Shown here one piece after another: positions 17,513 to 27,000 of a stretch of DNA of 64,000 nucleotides. The first letter of the stretch is position 1. Each line of letters starts with the position of its first letter. The position numbers and the translations under genes were made by a program. This DNA is from Sphaerotilus sulfidivorans (GTDB lineage: Bacteria > Pseudomonadota > Gammaproteobacteria > Burkholderiales > Burkholderiaceae_C): contig NZ_JACCPY010000017.1 in the NCBI RefSeq assembly GCF_013426975.1, forward strand, positions 1 to 64,000, written 5' to 3'. Below the pieces are notes generated by a model that saw only the letters and a list, made by a program, of their open reading frames with translations, was not told the DNA's origin and did not search any database.

Positions 17513-18103
17513 ATGCCCCAGACCCTCGCCGTCCCGGTCCACAGCGATCTGCTGATCAAGAAGAGCCGCTTCATCGGCTGCGTGCAGCCGATGGCCGACC
17601 GTGCCGGCGCCCTGGAGGTGGTGGCGCGGCTGAAGGCCGAGCATCCGGGCGCGGCCCATGTCTGCTGGGCGCTGCTGGCGGGCGGGCAGTCGGCCGCCAA
17701 CGACGACGGCGAGCCCGGCGGCACCGCCGGGCGGCCGATGCTCGACGTGCTGCGCCATCAGGAGCTGGAGGGCGTGCTGGCGACGGTGGTGCGCTACTTC
17801 GGCGGCGTGAAGCTGGGCGCCGGCGGCCTGGTGCGTGCCTACACCGATGCGGTCGCGCAGGCGCTGCTGGGCGCCGAGAAGGTGCTGCTGCAGCGCATGA
17901 CCGCGCTGCGCTGCACCGTGCCCTATGCGCTGGAGGGCCGCATGCGCCGCGAGCTCGAGGCCGCCGGCGCGCTGCTGGGCGAGGTGAGCCACGGCGCGCA
18001 GGTCGAGCTGAACTTCCAGCTGCCCGAGACCCGGGCCGCCGCGCTGAAGGCCCGGCTCGACGAGGCCGCGCAGGGGCGGGTGGGCTGGCTCGCGCCGGCC
18101 TGA
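17513..18103 (+). CDS. YigZ/IMPACT family protein
   Basis: 196 residues. The UPF0029 (IMPACT) N-terminal domain is plain: KKSRFIGCV, NDDGEPGGTAGRPML, VVRYFGGVKLGAGGLVRAY. The C-terminal DUF1949-like ferredoxin-like domain follows. The family is conserved but its biochemical role is unsettled (RNA/nucleotide binding proposed). It begins 17 bases after the decarboxylase stop and is probably cotranscribed. Confidence 0.92.
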   Translation: MPQTLAVPVHSDLLIKKSRFIGCVQPMADRAGALEVVARLKAEHPGAAHVCWALLAGGQSAANDDGEPGGTAGRPMLDVLRHQELEGVLATVVRYFGGVKLGAGGLVRAYTDAVAQALLGAEKVLLQRMTALRCTVPYALEGRMRRELEAAGALLGEVSHGAQVELNFQLPETRAAALKARLDEAAQGRVGWLAPA

Positions 18104-18134
18104 GCCCGCCCGCTGCGTCCGCGGCCGCTGGCGC

Positions 18135-20171
18135 TCACTGCGGCGTGGCCAGCCGGTACATCGCGTAGAAGGACGCGAACTCGCGGCCGTCGCCGTCGCG
18201 TGCCCACAGGTGCAGGCCGTCGGCGGTGGCGGCCGGCACGAAGTCGCCGCCGCTGGTGCAGTGCGCGTCGCTGGCGGTCTGCGCCGAGCAGCCGATCGTG
18301 CCGCTGCGGGCGGTCGAGGCCACGTTCTGCTGGTCGTTGAAGCTGCCGCCCGAGGCGCTGGCGCGGCCGAAGAGCTTCAGGTGGGTCGGCGCCAGCGCAC
18401 CGGCCGGCACCTGCCAGTCCAGCGTGACGCCGCCGCTGTCGGGCAGCGGCAGCCGGCCGTTGCTCGGCAGGGCGGCGGCGGCGAGGGCGCTCTGTCCGGC
18501 CTCGGTCAGCGTGGCCAGGCCGCGCTGGCGCAGCTCGGCGATCGACAGCGGCCGCGCGCGGGTCTTGTAGTGCTGCGTCGCCGCGAGCGTGCCGGGCGCC
18601 GAGGCCAGGTAGTACTCGAACTTCCAGACCGAGTGCGCCGACAGGCCCGACAGCTCGGTGTCCTCCATGTCGTTCGGTGCGAAGAACAGCGAGGTGTCGC
18701 GCTCGGACGGGTGGCCGCTGGCGTCGGCCGCCGCGTAGCGGCTGCGCAGGCGCACGAAGTTCGTGCCGGTCGGCGTGCCGCCGGACTTGACCAGCGCCAG
18801 GTAGCTGCTGCCGCTGGTCGGGCGCAGCGTGAGCTGGTGGCCGCGTGGCGAGGTGACGACGACCCGGTCGTAGACGGGGTTGCCGCTGCCGTCGGTGCGG
18901 TTGGCCACGCTGAGCGTGTAGCCGACGCTGTGGTAGTCCCAGCCCGACTGCGCCAGCGACAGGAAGCGCCGGTGCTGGTGGAAGGCGGCCACGCCGCCGT
19001 CGTGCGCGTACTGGTTGCCGATCACGCGCAGCACCGGCCGCCCGGAGCCGGCCTCGTTGACGCGGCGCACGACCAGCGCGCCGGTGTCGGTGCTGCCGCC
19101 GGTCGTGGTGGTGGTGTAGCCGATGACCAGGTCGCCGTTGACGCGGCTGAACTCGTAGCTGCCACGGCTGAAGACCATGCCGGTCGCGCCGGCGCGGAAC
19201 AGGCCGCCGAAGGCGCCCGACGGGCCCACGCGTGCGCCGTTGTGCAGATAGCCGGCCGGATCGGCGTCGACGAAGAGATCCCGGCAGGCGGCGGCCTGCA
19301 CGTCGGCCGGGCCGGCCGCGGCGTCGGTGCGGCTGACCCGGCTCTCCAGCGGCAGCGCGTAGCAGGCGGTGGCGCGTGCCAGCAGGTCGGCGATCAGCGC
19401 GGAGCTGCCGTCGGGCACCAGGTCGGCGGCCGCGACCGTCGGCAGCGCCGGCGGCGCGGCGGTGCTGGCGCTGTTGAAGCTGATGCTGGCGGGCTCGCTG
19501 TCCTCGGCGGTCTGCTGCCGCACGGTGATCTGGATGTTGCTGCTGCCGCTGCTGTCGGGCGTGATGGTGATCTTCAGGCTGTCGAGCAGGCGGGCATGGC
19601 CGCGGCCGTCGGTCTGCAGCGCGCCGCGCAGCAGGTCGGTGTCGCGGTTGCCGGTGGCGTCCAGCACCGGCTGCAGCAGCGAGCGGACTTCCTCGACCCG
19701 GCTGGCCAGTGCGGCGGCATCGATGCGTGCGCTGCCGCCGGCCACCTCGTCGACCAGCCGTGCCGGATCGCCCGAGGGGCTGAGCCGCGCGGCGATCAGC
19801 GTCGTCACCGGGGTCACGTTGACGGTGGCGTCGCTGGCGCTGTCGTGCACGCTGACCAGGCGCAGCTCGTCGCGTGTCGCGGTGATCACGAAGGGCGCCT
19901 GCGCGCCGGCTGCCAGCGTCAGCGTGTAGCTGCCGTCGGCGCCGACCGCGTCGATGCGGCCGACTTCCGCGCCGCTGCGGTCGGTGACGACCAGCGTCGC
20001 GCCCTCGAAGGCGGCGCCGGTGGCGACGGTGCCCGACAGCGTGACCGCGGCCGGGCGGGCCGCGACGGGCGTGCTGCCGGACTCGTCGCTGCCGCCGCCT
20101 CCGCAGCCGCTCAGGCCCAGCAGGGCCGCGCTGGTCAGCGCGGCGCATCCGGCACGCAGGATTCTTGACAT
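18135..20171 (-). CDS. large surface/periplasmic lipoprotein, unknown function
   Basis: 678 residues with a lipoprotein signal: basic start, hydrophobic stretch and lipobox LSGC followed by GGGGSDESGS. Residues ~40-130 look like a carboxypeptidase-regulatory/Ig-like beta domain (VTLSGTVATGAAFEGATLVVTD). The rest is Ser/Thr/Ala-rich and probably beta-structured, with a few Cys (GCSAQTASDAHC) that may form disulfides. No enzymatic motif was found. GAGGAGA lies just before the ATG at 20169-20171. It converges with yigZ (31 bases between stops). Confidence 0.75.
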   Translation of the reverse strand: MSRILRAGCAALTSAALLGLSGCGGGGSDESGSTPVAARPAAVTLSGTVATGAAFEGATLVVTDRSGAEVGRIDAVGADGSYTLTLAAGAQAPFVITATRDELRLVSVHDSASDATVNVTPVTTLIAARLSPSGDPARLVDEVAGGSARIDAAALASRVEEVRSLLQPVLDATGNRDTDLLRGALQTDGRGHARLLDSLKITITPDSSGSSNIQITVRQQTAEDSEPASISFNSASTAAPPALPTVAAADLVPDGSSALIADLLARATACYALPLESRVSRTDAAAGPADVQAAACRDLFVDADPAGYLHNGARVGPSGAFGGLFRAGATGMVFSRGSYEFSRVNGDLVIGYTTTTTGGSTDTGALVVRRVNEAGSGRPVLRVIGNQYAHDGGVAAFHQHRRFLSLAQSGWDYHSVGYTLSVANRTDGSGNPVYDRVVVTSPRGHQLTLRPTSGSSYLALVKSGGTPTGTNFVRLRSRYAAADASGHPSERDTSLFFAPNDMEDTELSGLSAHSVWKFEYYLASAPGTLAATQHYKTRARPLSIAELRQRGLATLTEAGQSALAAAALPSNGRLPLPDSGGVTLDWQVPAGALAPTHLKLFGRASASGGSFNDQQNVASTARSGTIGCSAQTASDAHCTSGGDFVPAATADGLHLWARDGDGREFASFYAMYRLATPQ

Positions 20172-20365
20172 CGGGGTCTCCTCGGGTGGGTGTTTCGTCA
20201 CGATCGGCCGAGAAGATGCCGGCTTGAGCGTCTTCTTCGCCGCGCCGCGCCGAATGTGCCCGCCCGGGCCTGCGGGCGTTCCCGGACCGATAGAATCCCC
20301 GGCCTGCAGCCCCGGGCTGCCCCGGATTTTCCAGATCAAGTTCCGATCCAGACCAGACTCGCCCG

Positions 20366-20965
20366 ATGTCGAACCCAGACCGCTCCGCGCCTCCGCCTTC
20401 TTTCCTCCGCCGCCTGTCGCTGGCGCTGTCGGTGCTGTTCAGCGGCGAGCTGGCGCGCCGGCTGGTCGAGCCGCCGGTGGTGGTGGCTCCGCCCGCGCCC
20501 GCCCCGGCGCCGGCCCCGGTGGCCGCGCCTGCGCCGGTCGAGCCGCCGCCTCCGCCGCCGCCGCAGATCATCACGCTGAAGGAGGCCACGCCGGATGCGG
20601 CGCTGCAACTGCTGGGCCTGCTGCAGCGCGACGCGCGCCTGATCGACTTCGTGCAGGAAGACATCACGGCCTATGGCGACGCCGACATCGGCGCCGCCGC
20701 GCGGCTGGTGCACGAGGGCTGCCGCAAGGTGCTGAAGGAACACCTGACACTCGCGCCGGTGCGCACCGAGAGCGAGGGCGCGCGCATCACGCTGCCGGCC
20801 GGCTTCGATGCCGCGCAGGTGCGGCTGACCGGCAACGTCGTCGGCCAGGCGCCGTTCACCGGCACGCTCAGCCACCGCGGCTGGAAGGTGACCGAGCTGC
20901 GCCTGCCGCAGCTCGCCGAAGGACATGACGCGTCGATCGTGGCGCAGGCGGAGGTGGAACTGTGA
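20366..20965 (+). CDS. DUF2760 protein of the Hsp70-pair operon
   Basis: 199 residues: a short amphipathic/hydrophobic N-terminus (RRLSLALSVLFSGELARRLV), a Pro/Ala-rich linker, then the DUF2760 domain (ALQLLGLLQRDARLIDFVQEDI, AAARLVHEGCRKVL). Its stop overlaps the GTG start of the following Hsp70 gene (GTGA at 20962-20965), so the two are translationally coupled. It probably acts as a dedicated partner of the two Hsp70-like proteins; its biochemical role is unknown. Confidence 0.85.
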   Translation: MSNPDRSAPPPSFLRRLSLALSVLFSGELARRLVEPPVVVAPPAPAPAPAPVAAPAPVEPPPPPPPQIITLKEATPDAALQLLGLLQRDARLIDFVQEDITAYGDADIGAAARLVHEGCRKVLKEHLTLAPVRTESEGARITLPAGFDAAQVRLTGNVVGQAPFTGTLSHRGWKVTELRLPQLAEGHDASIVAQAEVEL

Positions 20966-22821
20966 GCCAGGACAACAAGGACATCCGCTACAGCATCGGC
21001 ATCGACCTGGGCACCACGCACAGCGCGCTGGCCTATGTCGATCTGGCCGCCAGCGACGGCGAGAAGACGGTGCACGAGGTGCTGGCGGTGCCGCAGGTGA
21101 CGGCGCCCGGCGCGGTGCAGGCGCTGCCGCTGCTGCCGTCCTTCCTCTATCTGCCGCACCCGGACGAGCTGGCCGCCGGCGACCTGTCGCTGCCCTGGGG
21201 GGCCGAAGTCGGCGCCTCGGTCGGCACGATGGCGCGCGCACGCGGCGCCACCACGCCGATCCGGCTGGTGTCGAGCGCCAAGAGCTGGCTGTGCCACCCC
21301 GGCGTCGATCGCCGCGGCCCGATCCTGCCGGCCGACGCGCCGGCCGAGGTCGAGCGCGTCTCGCCGCTGGAGGCCTCGCGGCGCTATCTGGCGCACCTGC
21401 GCGAGGCCTGGAACCATGCGCACCCGGACGCGCCCTTCGAGCGCCAGTCGGTCACGGTGACGATGCCGGCCTCGTTCGACCCGGCCGCGCGCGAGCTGAC
21501 CGCCGAGGCCGCGCGCCTGGCCGGCTACGGTCCGGTCACGCTGCTGGAGGAGCCGCAGGCCGCGCTCTACAGCTGGATCCAGAACAGCCAGGGCGGCTGG
21601 CGCAAGACGGTCAAGCCGGGCGACGTGATCCTGGTGGTCGACGTGGGCGGCGGCACCAGCGACTTCTCGCTGATCGCGGTGCGCGAGATCGACGGCAACC
21701 TCGAGCTGACCCGCATCGCGGTGGGCGACCACATCCTGCTGGGCGGCGACAACATGGACCTGGCGCTGGCGCACACCGTCGCGCGCCGGCTCGCCGCCGA
21801 GGGCAAGACGCTCGATGCCTGGCAGATGCGCGCGCTGACCCAGGCCTGCCGCGCCGCCAAGGAGGTGCTGCTGTCGGATGCGGCCGCGCTGGCGCAGCCG
21901 CTGGTGGTGCCCAGCCGCGGCTCGAAGCTGATCGGCGGCTCGATCCGCACCGAGCTGAGCCGCGAGGACGTGACCGCGGTCATCCTGGAAGGCTTCTTCC
22001 CGAAGGTGGAGGCGGCGGCGCGCCCGGTGCAGCGCCCGCGCATCGGCCTGCAGCAGCTGGGCCTGCCCTATGCGCAGGATGCGGCCGTCACCCGCCATCT
22101 GGCCGCCTTCCTGGGCCGGCAGGTCGGGGCGCTGGCCGAGCTGCCGGAGCTGGCCGCGCGCCAGGCCGAGTCGGCCAGCTTCCTGCATCCGACCGCGATC
22201 CTGTTCAACGGCGGCGTGTTCCGCGCCGGCGTGCTGGCCGAGCGGCTGCTGGAGACGATCAACGCCTGGCTGGCCAGCGAAGGCGCGCCGGCGGCGAGAT
22301 CGCTCGAGGGCGCCGATCTGGATCTGGCGGTGGCGCGCGGCGCGGCCTACTACGGCCATGTGCGCCAGGGGCGCGGCGTGCGCATCCGCGGCGGCACCGC
22401 GCAGGCCTACTATGTCGCGATCGAGTCCTCGATGCCGGCGGTGCCGGGCTTCGAGGCGCCGATCCAGGCGCTGTGCGTCGCGCCCTTCGGCATGGAGGAG
22501 GGCACCGATGTCGCGATCGACGCGCAGTTCGGCCTGGTGGTGGGCGAGCCGGTGCATTTCCGCTTCCTGGGCTCGACGGTGCGCCGCCAGGACACCGCCG
22601 GCGTGCTGCTCGACTTCTGGGGTCCGGACGAGCTGATGCCGGCCGGCGAGATCCAGGCCACGCTGCCGGCGCAGGGGCGCACGCCCGGCGAGGTGGTGGC
22701 GGTCACGCTGCATGCGGCGGTGACCGAGGCCGGCACGCTGGAGCTGGCCGCGGTGCCGGCGGGTGGCACCGAGCGCTGGAAGGTCGAGTTCGACATGCGC
22801 GGCCAGCCGATCGAGGGCTGA
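20962..22821 (+). CDS. Hsp70-family ATPase (first of a tandem pair)
   Basis: 619 residues. Actin-like ATPase motifs are intact: phosphate-1 GIDLGTTHSALAYVD, phosphate-2 VVDVGGGTSDFSLI, GGDNMDLALAHTVARRL, and the FNGGVFRAGVLAERL adenosine region. The part after the nucleotide-binding domain is much shorter and unlike the DnaK substrate-binding domain. GTG start at 20962, coupled to the DUF2760 gene. A specialised chaperone-like ATPase, not DnaK or HscA. Confidence 0.9.
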   Translation: MSQDNKDIRYSIGIDLGTTHSALAYVDLAASDGEKTVHEVLAVPQVTAPGAVQALPLLPSFLYLPHPDELAAGDLSLPWGAEVGASVGTMARARGATTPIRLVSSAKSWLCHPGVDRRGPILPADAPAEVERVSPLEASRRYLAHLREAWNHAHPDAPFERQSVTVTMPASFDPAARELTAEAARLAGYGPVTLLEEPQAALYSWIQNSQGGWRKTVKPGDVILVVDVGGGTSDFSLIAVREIDGNLELTRIAVGDHILLGGDNMDLALAHTVARRLAAEGKTLDAWQMRALTQACRAAKEVLLSDAAALAQPLVVPSRGSKLIGGSIRTELSREDVTAVILEGFFPKVEAAARPVQRPRIGLQQLGLPYAQDAAVTRHLAAFLGRQVGALAELPELAARQAESASFLHPTAILFNGGVFRAGVLAERLLETINAWLASEGAPAARSLEGADLDLAVARGAAYYGHVRQGRGVRIRGGTAQAYYVAIESSMPAVPGFEAPIQALCVAPFGMEEGTDVAIDAQFGLVVGEPVHFRFLGSTVRRQDTAGVLLDFWGPDELMPAGEIQATLPAQGRTPGEVVAVTLHAAVTEAGTLELAAVPAGGTERWKVEFDMRGQPIEG

Positions 22822-22825
22822 GGCG

Positions 22826-25669
22826 GTGGCGGCGGCCTTCGTCGTCGGCATCGACCTGGGCACGACGCACACCGTCGTCGCCAGCGCGCCGCTGGGTGCG
22901 GGCGGCGAGCGCGGCGGCGAGGCCGGCGCGATCACGCTCTTCGGCATCGACCAGTGGGTCGCGCCGGGCGAGCTGGGCCGGCCGGCGCTGCTGCCCAGCG
23001 TGCGCTACCACCCGGCGCCGGGCGAGCTGCCCGAGAGCGCCTTGCCCTGGGGCGAGCGCGCCGCAGGCGACACCACCGAGCCGCCGGCGCTGATCGGCGT
23101 GCTGGCGCGCCAGCGCGGCGGCGAGGTGCCGGGCCGGCTGGTGGCCAGCGCCAAGAGCTGGCTGTCGCATCCGCAGGCCGACCGGCTGGCCGCCATCCTG
23201 CCGTGGGGCGCCGACGACAGCGTGTCGCGTGTCTCGCCGGTCACCGCCAGCGCCAGCTATCTGGCGCAGGTGCGCGCTGCCTGGAACCGCCATCACCCGG
23301 ACGCGCCGCTGGAGCGCCAGCGCCTGGTGCTGACGCTGCCGGCCTCCTTCGACGAGGCGGCGCGCGCGCTGACGCTGCAGGCCGCGCGCGAGGCCGGCCT
23401 GCCCGAGCCGCAGCTGCTCGAGGAGCCGCAGGCGGCCTTCGGCGACTGGGTCTGGCGCCACCGCGATCGCCTGGCCGAGGCGCTGGACGGCGTGCGCCGG
23501 GTGCTGGTCTGCGACGTGGGCGGCGGCACCAGCGACTTCACGCTGATCGACGTCGAGCCGCCCGAGTCGGCCGATGCCGGCGCGCCGCCGACGCTGCGCC
23601 GTCGCGCGGTCGGCCAGCACCTGATGCTCGGCGGCGACAACATGGACCTGGCGCTGGCGCACCTGGTCGAGCGCCGGCTGGCCGGTGGCGGCGCGGCGCC
23701 GCCGCTGTCGGGCGCGCGGCTGTCGCAGCTGGTGGCGCGCTGCCGGGTCGCGAAGGAGACGCTGCTGGCCGACGATGCGCCCGATTCGGTGGCGGTCACG
23801 CTGCTGGGCGGCGGCTCGAAGCTGGTGGGCGGTGCGCGCAGCGTCACGCTCGGCCGCGAGGAGGTGAGGGCGCTGCTGGTCGACGGTTTCTTCCCCGCCG
23901 TGCCCTTCGAGGCCGAGCCGCAGCGCGCCCGCACCGCGCTGGTCGAGTTCGGCCTGCCCTACGCCAGCGACGCGGCGGTGACCCGCCATCTGGCCGCCTT
24001 CCTGCGCCGCAGCCTGCTGCCGGGCGAGGCGCTGCCCGATGCGGTGCTGCTCAACGGCGGCGTCTTCCGCGCCGGACAGCTCGCGGCGCGGCTGGTCGAG
24101 GTGCTGGCCGCGTGGCGGGGCGGCGCATTGCCGCGCTTGCTGCACAACGCCGATCCGGACGTGGCGGTGGCGCGCGGCGCGGTGGCGCATGCGCTGGCGC
24201 GCCAGGGGCGAGGGCCGCGCATCGGCGGCGGCGCGGCGCGCACCGTGGTGCTGCGGCTGGACGACGGCCGCGCCGTCTGCCTGCTGCCGCGCGGCACCGA
24301 CGCCGGCCGCGCGCTGGCCCTCGACGGGCGCAGCTTCCGGCTGCGGCTGGGCCAGCCGGTGCGCTTCCAGCTGGCCTCGCTGCGCGGCGAGGCGGGCCCG
24401 CCGCCCGAGCCCGGCGCGCTGCTCGACCTGGGCGAGGCGGGCGACGAGGCGCTCAACCCGCTGCCGCCGGTGGCCACCGTGATCGAGGCCGGCGACGGCA
24501 TCGGCGCGCGCGGCGCCTCGGTCACCGTGCGGCTGGAGGCGCAGCTCAGCGAGATCGGCGTGCTGGCGCTGCAGGCGGTGGCGGTCGACGACCCCGGTCG
24601 ACGCTGGGCGCTGGACTTCCAGCTGCGCGCCAGCGGCCCGGCCGATCAGGTGCAGCCGGCACAGACGCTGCAGGACGCGCAGATCGCGCCGCGCCTGCCC
24701 GAGGCGATCGCGGCGATCGAGCGGCTGTTCGGTGCGCGCTCGGGCGGCGAGCGCCCGGCGCCGAAGGAGATCAAGCAGCTGCGCCAGACGCTGGAGACGC
24801 TGCTGGGCCCGAGGGAAAGCTGGGCGCGGCCGCTGGCGCGGCGGCTCTTCGACGTGCTGTGGCAGCGTGCCAAGGGGCGGCGCCGTTCGGCCGACCATGA
24901 GCGGGTGTGGCTGAACCTGGCCGGCTGGTGCCTGCGCCCGGGCTTCGGCGACCCGCTCGACGGCTGGCGCCTGGGCCAGCTCTGGACGATCTTCGAGGCG
25001 GGCGTCGAGCACCGCAGCGACGCGCAGGTGGCGATCCAGTGGTGGACGCTGTGGCGCCGGGTCGCCGGCGGCCTGGACGAGGCGGCGCAGCTGCGCCTGC
25101 TCGACGACTTCGGCTACAACCTGCAGGCGGCCGAGCACCCCGGCGCGCCCTTGCCGCCCAGGCCGCCCGGCCTGGTCAAGGGCGGGCACGACGACATGGT
25201 GCGCCTAGGCGCGGCGCTGGAGCGCATCCCGCCCGAGCACAAGGCGGAGGTCGGCGACTGGCTGCTGGCGCCGCTGCAGGGCGAGAAGGTCGCGAAGGCC
25301 TCGCCCGAGCGCGACGAGCTGCGGCTGTGGGCGCTGGGCCGGCTGGGCGCGCGCCAGCCTTTCCACGGCAGCGTGCACGGCGTGGTGCCGGCCGAGGTGG
25401 CGGCGCGCTGGATCGACGCGCTGCTGGCGCTGGACTGGCGCCGCCGGCGCATGGCGGCGTTTGCGGCCGCGCAGCTCGCGCGCCTGACCGGCGACCGGGT
25501 GCGCGACCTGGATCCGGACCGGCGTGCGCAGGTGCTCGAGCGCCTGGCCGCCTCGGGCGCGGCGCCGAGCTGGGCGCGCATGGTGAGCGAGGTGGTGCAG
25601 CTCGACGCTGCCGACGAGCAGGCGCTCTTCGGCGAGTCGCTGCCGCCGGGGCTGGTGTTGGTGGGCTGA
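22826..25669 (+). CDS. Hsp70-family ATPase with long DUF3731-like C-terminal extension
   Basis: 947 residues from a GTG four bases after the preceding stop. The ATPase domain has GIDLGTTHTVVASAPL, CDVGGGTSDFTLIDV, GGDNMDLALAHLVERRL and LNGGVFRAGQLAARLV, closely paralleling the upstream protein (same ASAKSWL and WN-HHPDAP signatures), so the two are tandem paralogues. The last ~330 residues (from about LPEAIAAIERLFGARSGGERPAPKE) form a helical region consistent with DUF3731, absent from the first. It probably works as a heteromeric or sequential pair with its neighbour. Confidence 0.88.
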   Translation: MAAAFVVGIDLGTTHTVVASAPLGAGGERGGEAGAITLFGIDQWVAPGELGRPALLPSVRYHPAPGELPESALPWGERAAGDTTEPPALIGVLARQRGGEVPGRLVASAKSWLSHPQADRLAAILPWGADDSVSRVSPVTASASYLAQVRAAWNRHHPDAPLERQRLVLTLPASFDEAARALTLQAAREAGLPEPQLLEEPQAAFGDWVWRHRDRLAEALDGVRRVLVCDVGGGTSDFTLIDVEPPESADAGAPPTLRRRAVGQHLMLGGDNMDLALAHLVERRLAGGGAAPPLSGARLSQLVARCRVAKETLLADDAPDSVAVTLLGGGSKLVGGARSVTLGREEVRALLVDGFFPAVPFEAEPQRARTALVEFGLPYASDAAVTRHLAAFLRRSLLPGEALPDAVLLNGGVFRAGQLAARLVEVLAAWRGGALPRLLHNADPDVAVARGAVAHALARQGRGPRIGGGAARTVVLRLDDGRAVCLLPRGTDAGRALALDGRSFRLRLGQPVRFQLASLRGEAGPPPEPGALLDLGEAGDEALNPLPPVATVIEAGDGIGARGASVTVRLEAQLSEIGVLALQAVAVDDPGRRWALDFQLRASGPADQVQPAQTLQDAQIAPRLPEAIAAIERLFGARSGGERPAPKEIKQLRQTLETLLGPRESWARPLARRLFDVLWQRAKGRRRSADHERVWLNLAGWCLRPGFGDPLDGWRLGQLWTIFEAGVEHRSDAQVAIQWWTLWRRVAGGLDEAAQLRLLDDFGYNLQAAEHPGAPLPPRPPGLVKGGHDDMVRLGAALERIPPEHKAEVGDWLLAPLQGEKVAKASPERDELRLWALGRLGARQPFHGSVHGVVPAEVAARWIDALLALDWRRRRMAAFAAAQLARLTGDRVRDLDPDRRAQVLERLAASGAAPSWARMVSEVVQLDAADEQALFGESLPPGLVLVG

Positions 25670-25706
25670 GGCGGAGGCGGCGCCGCATGGGGCGCCGCGT
25701 CGGCGC

Positions 25707-25922
25707 TCACTGCGTCAGCACGATGGCCTTCTCGTTGATGTAGCGGCGGAACTCCGACTGCGGCAGCGCGGCGTTCTGGTGGGTGTCGCCGGACTCCCAG
25801 CTGATCGTCACGTCCTGCGGTGTCTGCTGGATCTCGACCGGACCACGGGGAATGCGGCACTTTGGACCGTCGCCCAGGCGGTATTCGACCTGACCGGTGA
25901 TGCGTGCGTTCGAGGTGTTCAT
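25707..25922 (-). CDS. small hypothetical protein
   Basis: 71 residues, probably a beta-rich soluble domain (ARITGQVEYRLGDGPKCRIPRG, VTISWESGDTHQNAALP). No family recognised. The ATG at 25920-25922 gives MNTSNARITG with GGAGCC closely upstream. It is transcribed toward the Hsp70 gene and separated from it by 37 bases. Confidence 0.65.
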   Translation of the reverse strand: MNTSNARITGQVEYRLGDGPKCRIPRGPVEIQQTPQDVTISWESGDTHQNAALPQSEFRRYINEKAIVLTQ

Positions 25923-26076
25923 GGGCAGGCTCCTTCGGTGGTTGGTGACAGGCCGCATGGTCGCCGCCAAAGTGTTCGGGGTCTGCCGGAGGAGGGGGCG
26001 TGGTGGCGTGGGCGATGTCCGACAGACCGGTCGCTAGAATCGCCGGTTCCCTGTTCTGTCCACCGCACCGTCCGCC

Positions 26077-26949
26077 ATGAACGATCGCCTTGCCGTCCTG
26101 CCCCAGTACCTCCTGCCCAAGCAGGCGCTGACCGAGCTGGCCGGCCGGCAGGCGAACCGGGCCGCCGGCGCGCGCACCACCGCGGTGATCCGCTGGTTCA
26201 TCCGCCGCTACGGCGTGAACATGGCCGAGGCGCTGAATCCGGATCCTGCCGCCTATCCCACCTTCAACGAGTTCTTCACCCGGCCGCTGAAGCCGGGCGC
26301 GCGCCCGCTGGCGCAGGCCGAGCTGATCTGTCCGGTCGACGGCGCGATCAGCCAGTTCGGCCCGATCGAGCGCGATCAGGTCTTCCAGGCCAAGGGCCAC
26401 CGCTACTCGACCACCACGCTGGTCGGCGGCGACGCGCAGCTGGCGGCGAAGTTCGACGACGGCCTGTTCGCGACGCTGTATCTGAGCCCGCGCGACTACC
26501 ACCGCATCCACATGCCCTGCGCCGGGCGGCTGCTGCGCATGATCCATGTGCCGGGCGAGCTGTTCTCGGTCAACCCGACGACGGCGCGCGGCGTTCCCGG
26601 CCTGTTCGCCCGCAACGAGCGGGTGGTCTGCGTCTTCGACCGCGGCGCCGGCCTGGGCGAGTTCGTGCTGGTGCTGGTGGGCGCGACCATCGTCGGCAGC
26701 ATGGCCACCGTCTGGCACGGCATCGTCAACCCGCCGCGCTCCGGCGCGCTGCGCGACTGGCGCTACGACGCGCCGGGCCAGGCACCGATCCTGCTGAAGC
26801 AGGGCGAGGAAATGGGCCGCTTCCTGCTCGGCTCGACCGTGGTGATGCTGTTCCCGAAGGCGGCCGCCGGCCAGGCGCCGCTGCGCTTCCACCCCGACTG
26901 GCGCCCGACCCGGGCGATCCGCCTGGGCGAGGCGATGGCCGCGCGCTGA
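26077..26949 (+). CDS. psd: phosphatidylserine decarboxylase
   Basis: 290 residues. Psd makes phosphatidylethanolamine from phosphatidylserine at the inner membrane and uses a pyruvoyl group formed by self-cleavage. The LGSTVVM motif (cleavage before Ser ~253) is intact; FNEFFTRPLKPGARP, CPVDGAISQFG and SPRDYHRIHMP are typical. The product lipid is a source of ethanolamine, but the eut genes are 16 kb away. Start at ATG 26077. Confidence 0.95.
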   Translation: MNDRLAVLPQYLLPKQALTELAGRQANRAAGARTTAVIRWFIRRYGVNMAEALNPDPAAYPTFNEFFTRPLKPGARPLAQAELICPVDGAISQFGPIERDQVFQAKGHRYSTTTLVGGDAQLAAKFDDGLFATLYLSPRDYHRIHMPCAGRLLRMIHVPGELFSVNPTTARGVPGLFARNERVVCVFDRGAGLGEFVLVLVGATIVGSMATVWHGIVNPPRSGALRDWRYDAPGQAPILLKQGEEMGRFLLGSTVVMLFPKAAAGQAPLRFHPDWRPTRAIRLGEAMAAR

Positions 26950-27000
26950 TCCGGGTCATCCCCCTCAATCCCGGCGGAGGCGGGCCGACAAAGGGGGACG

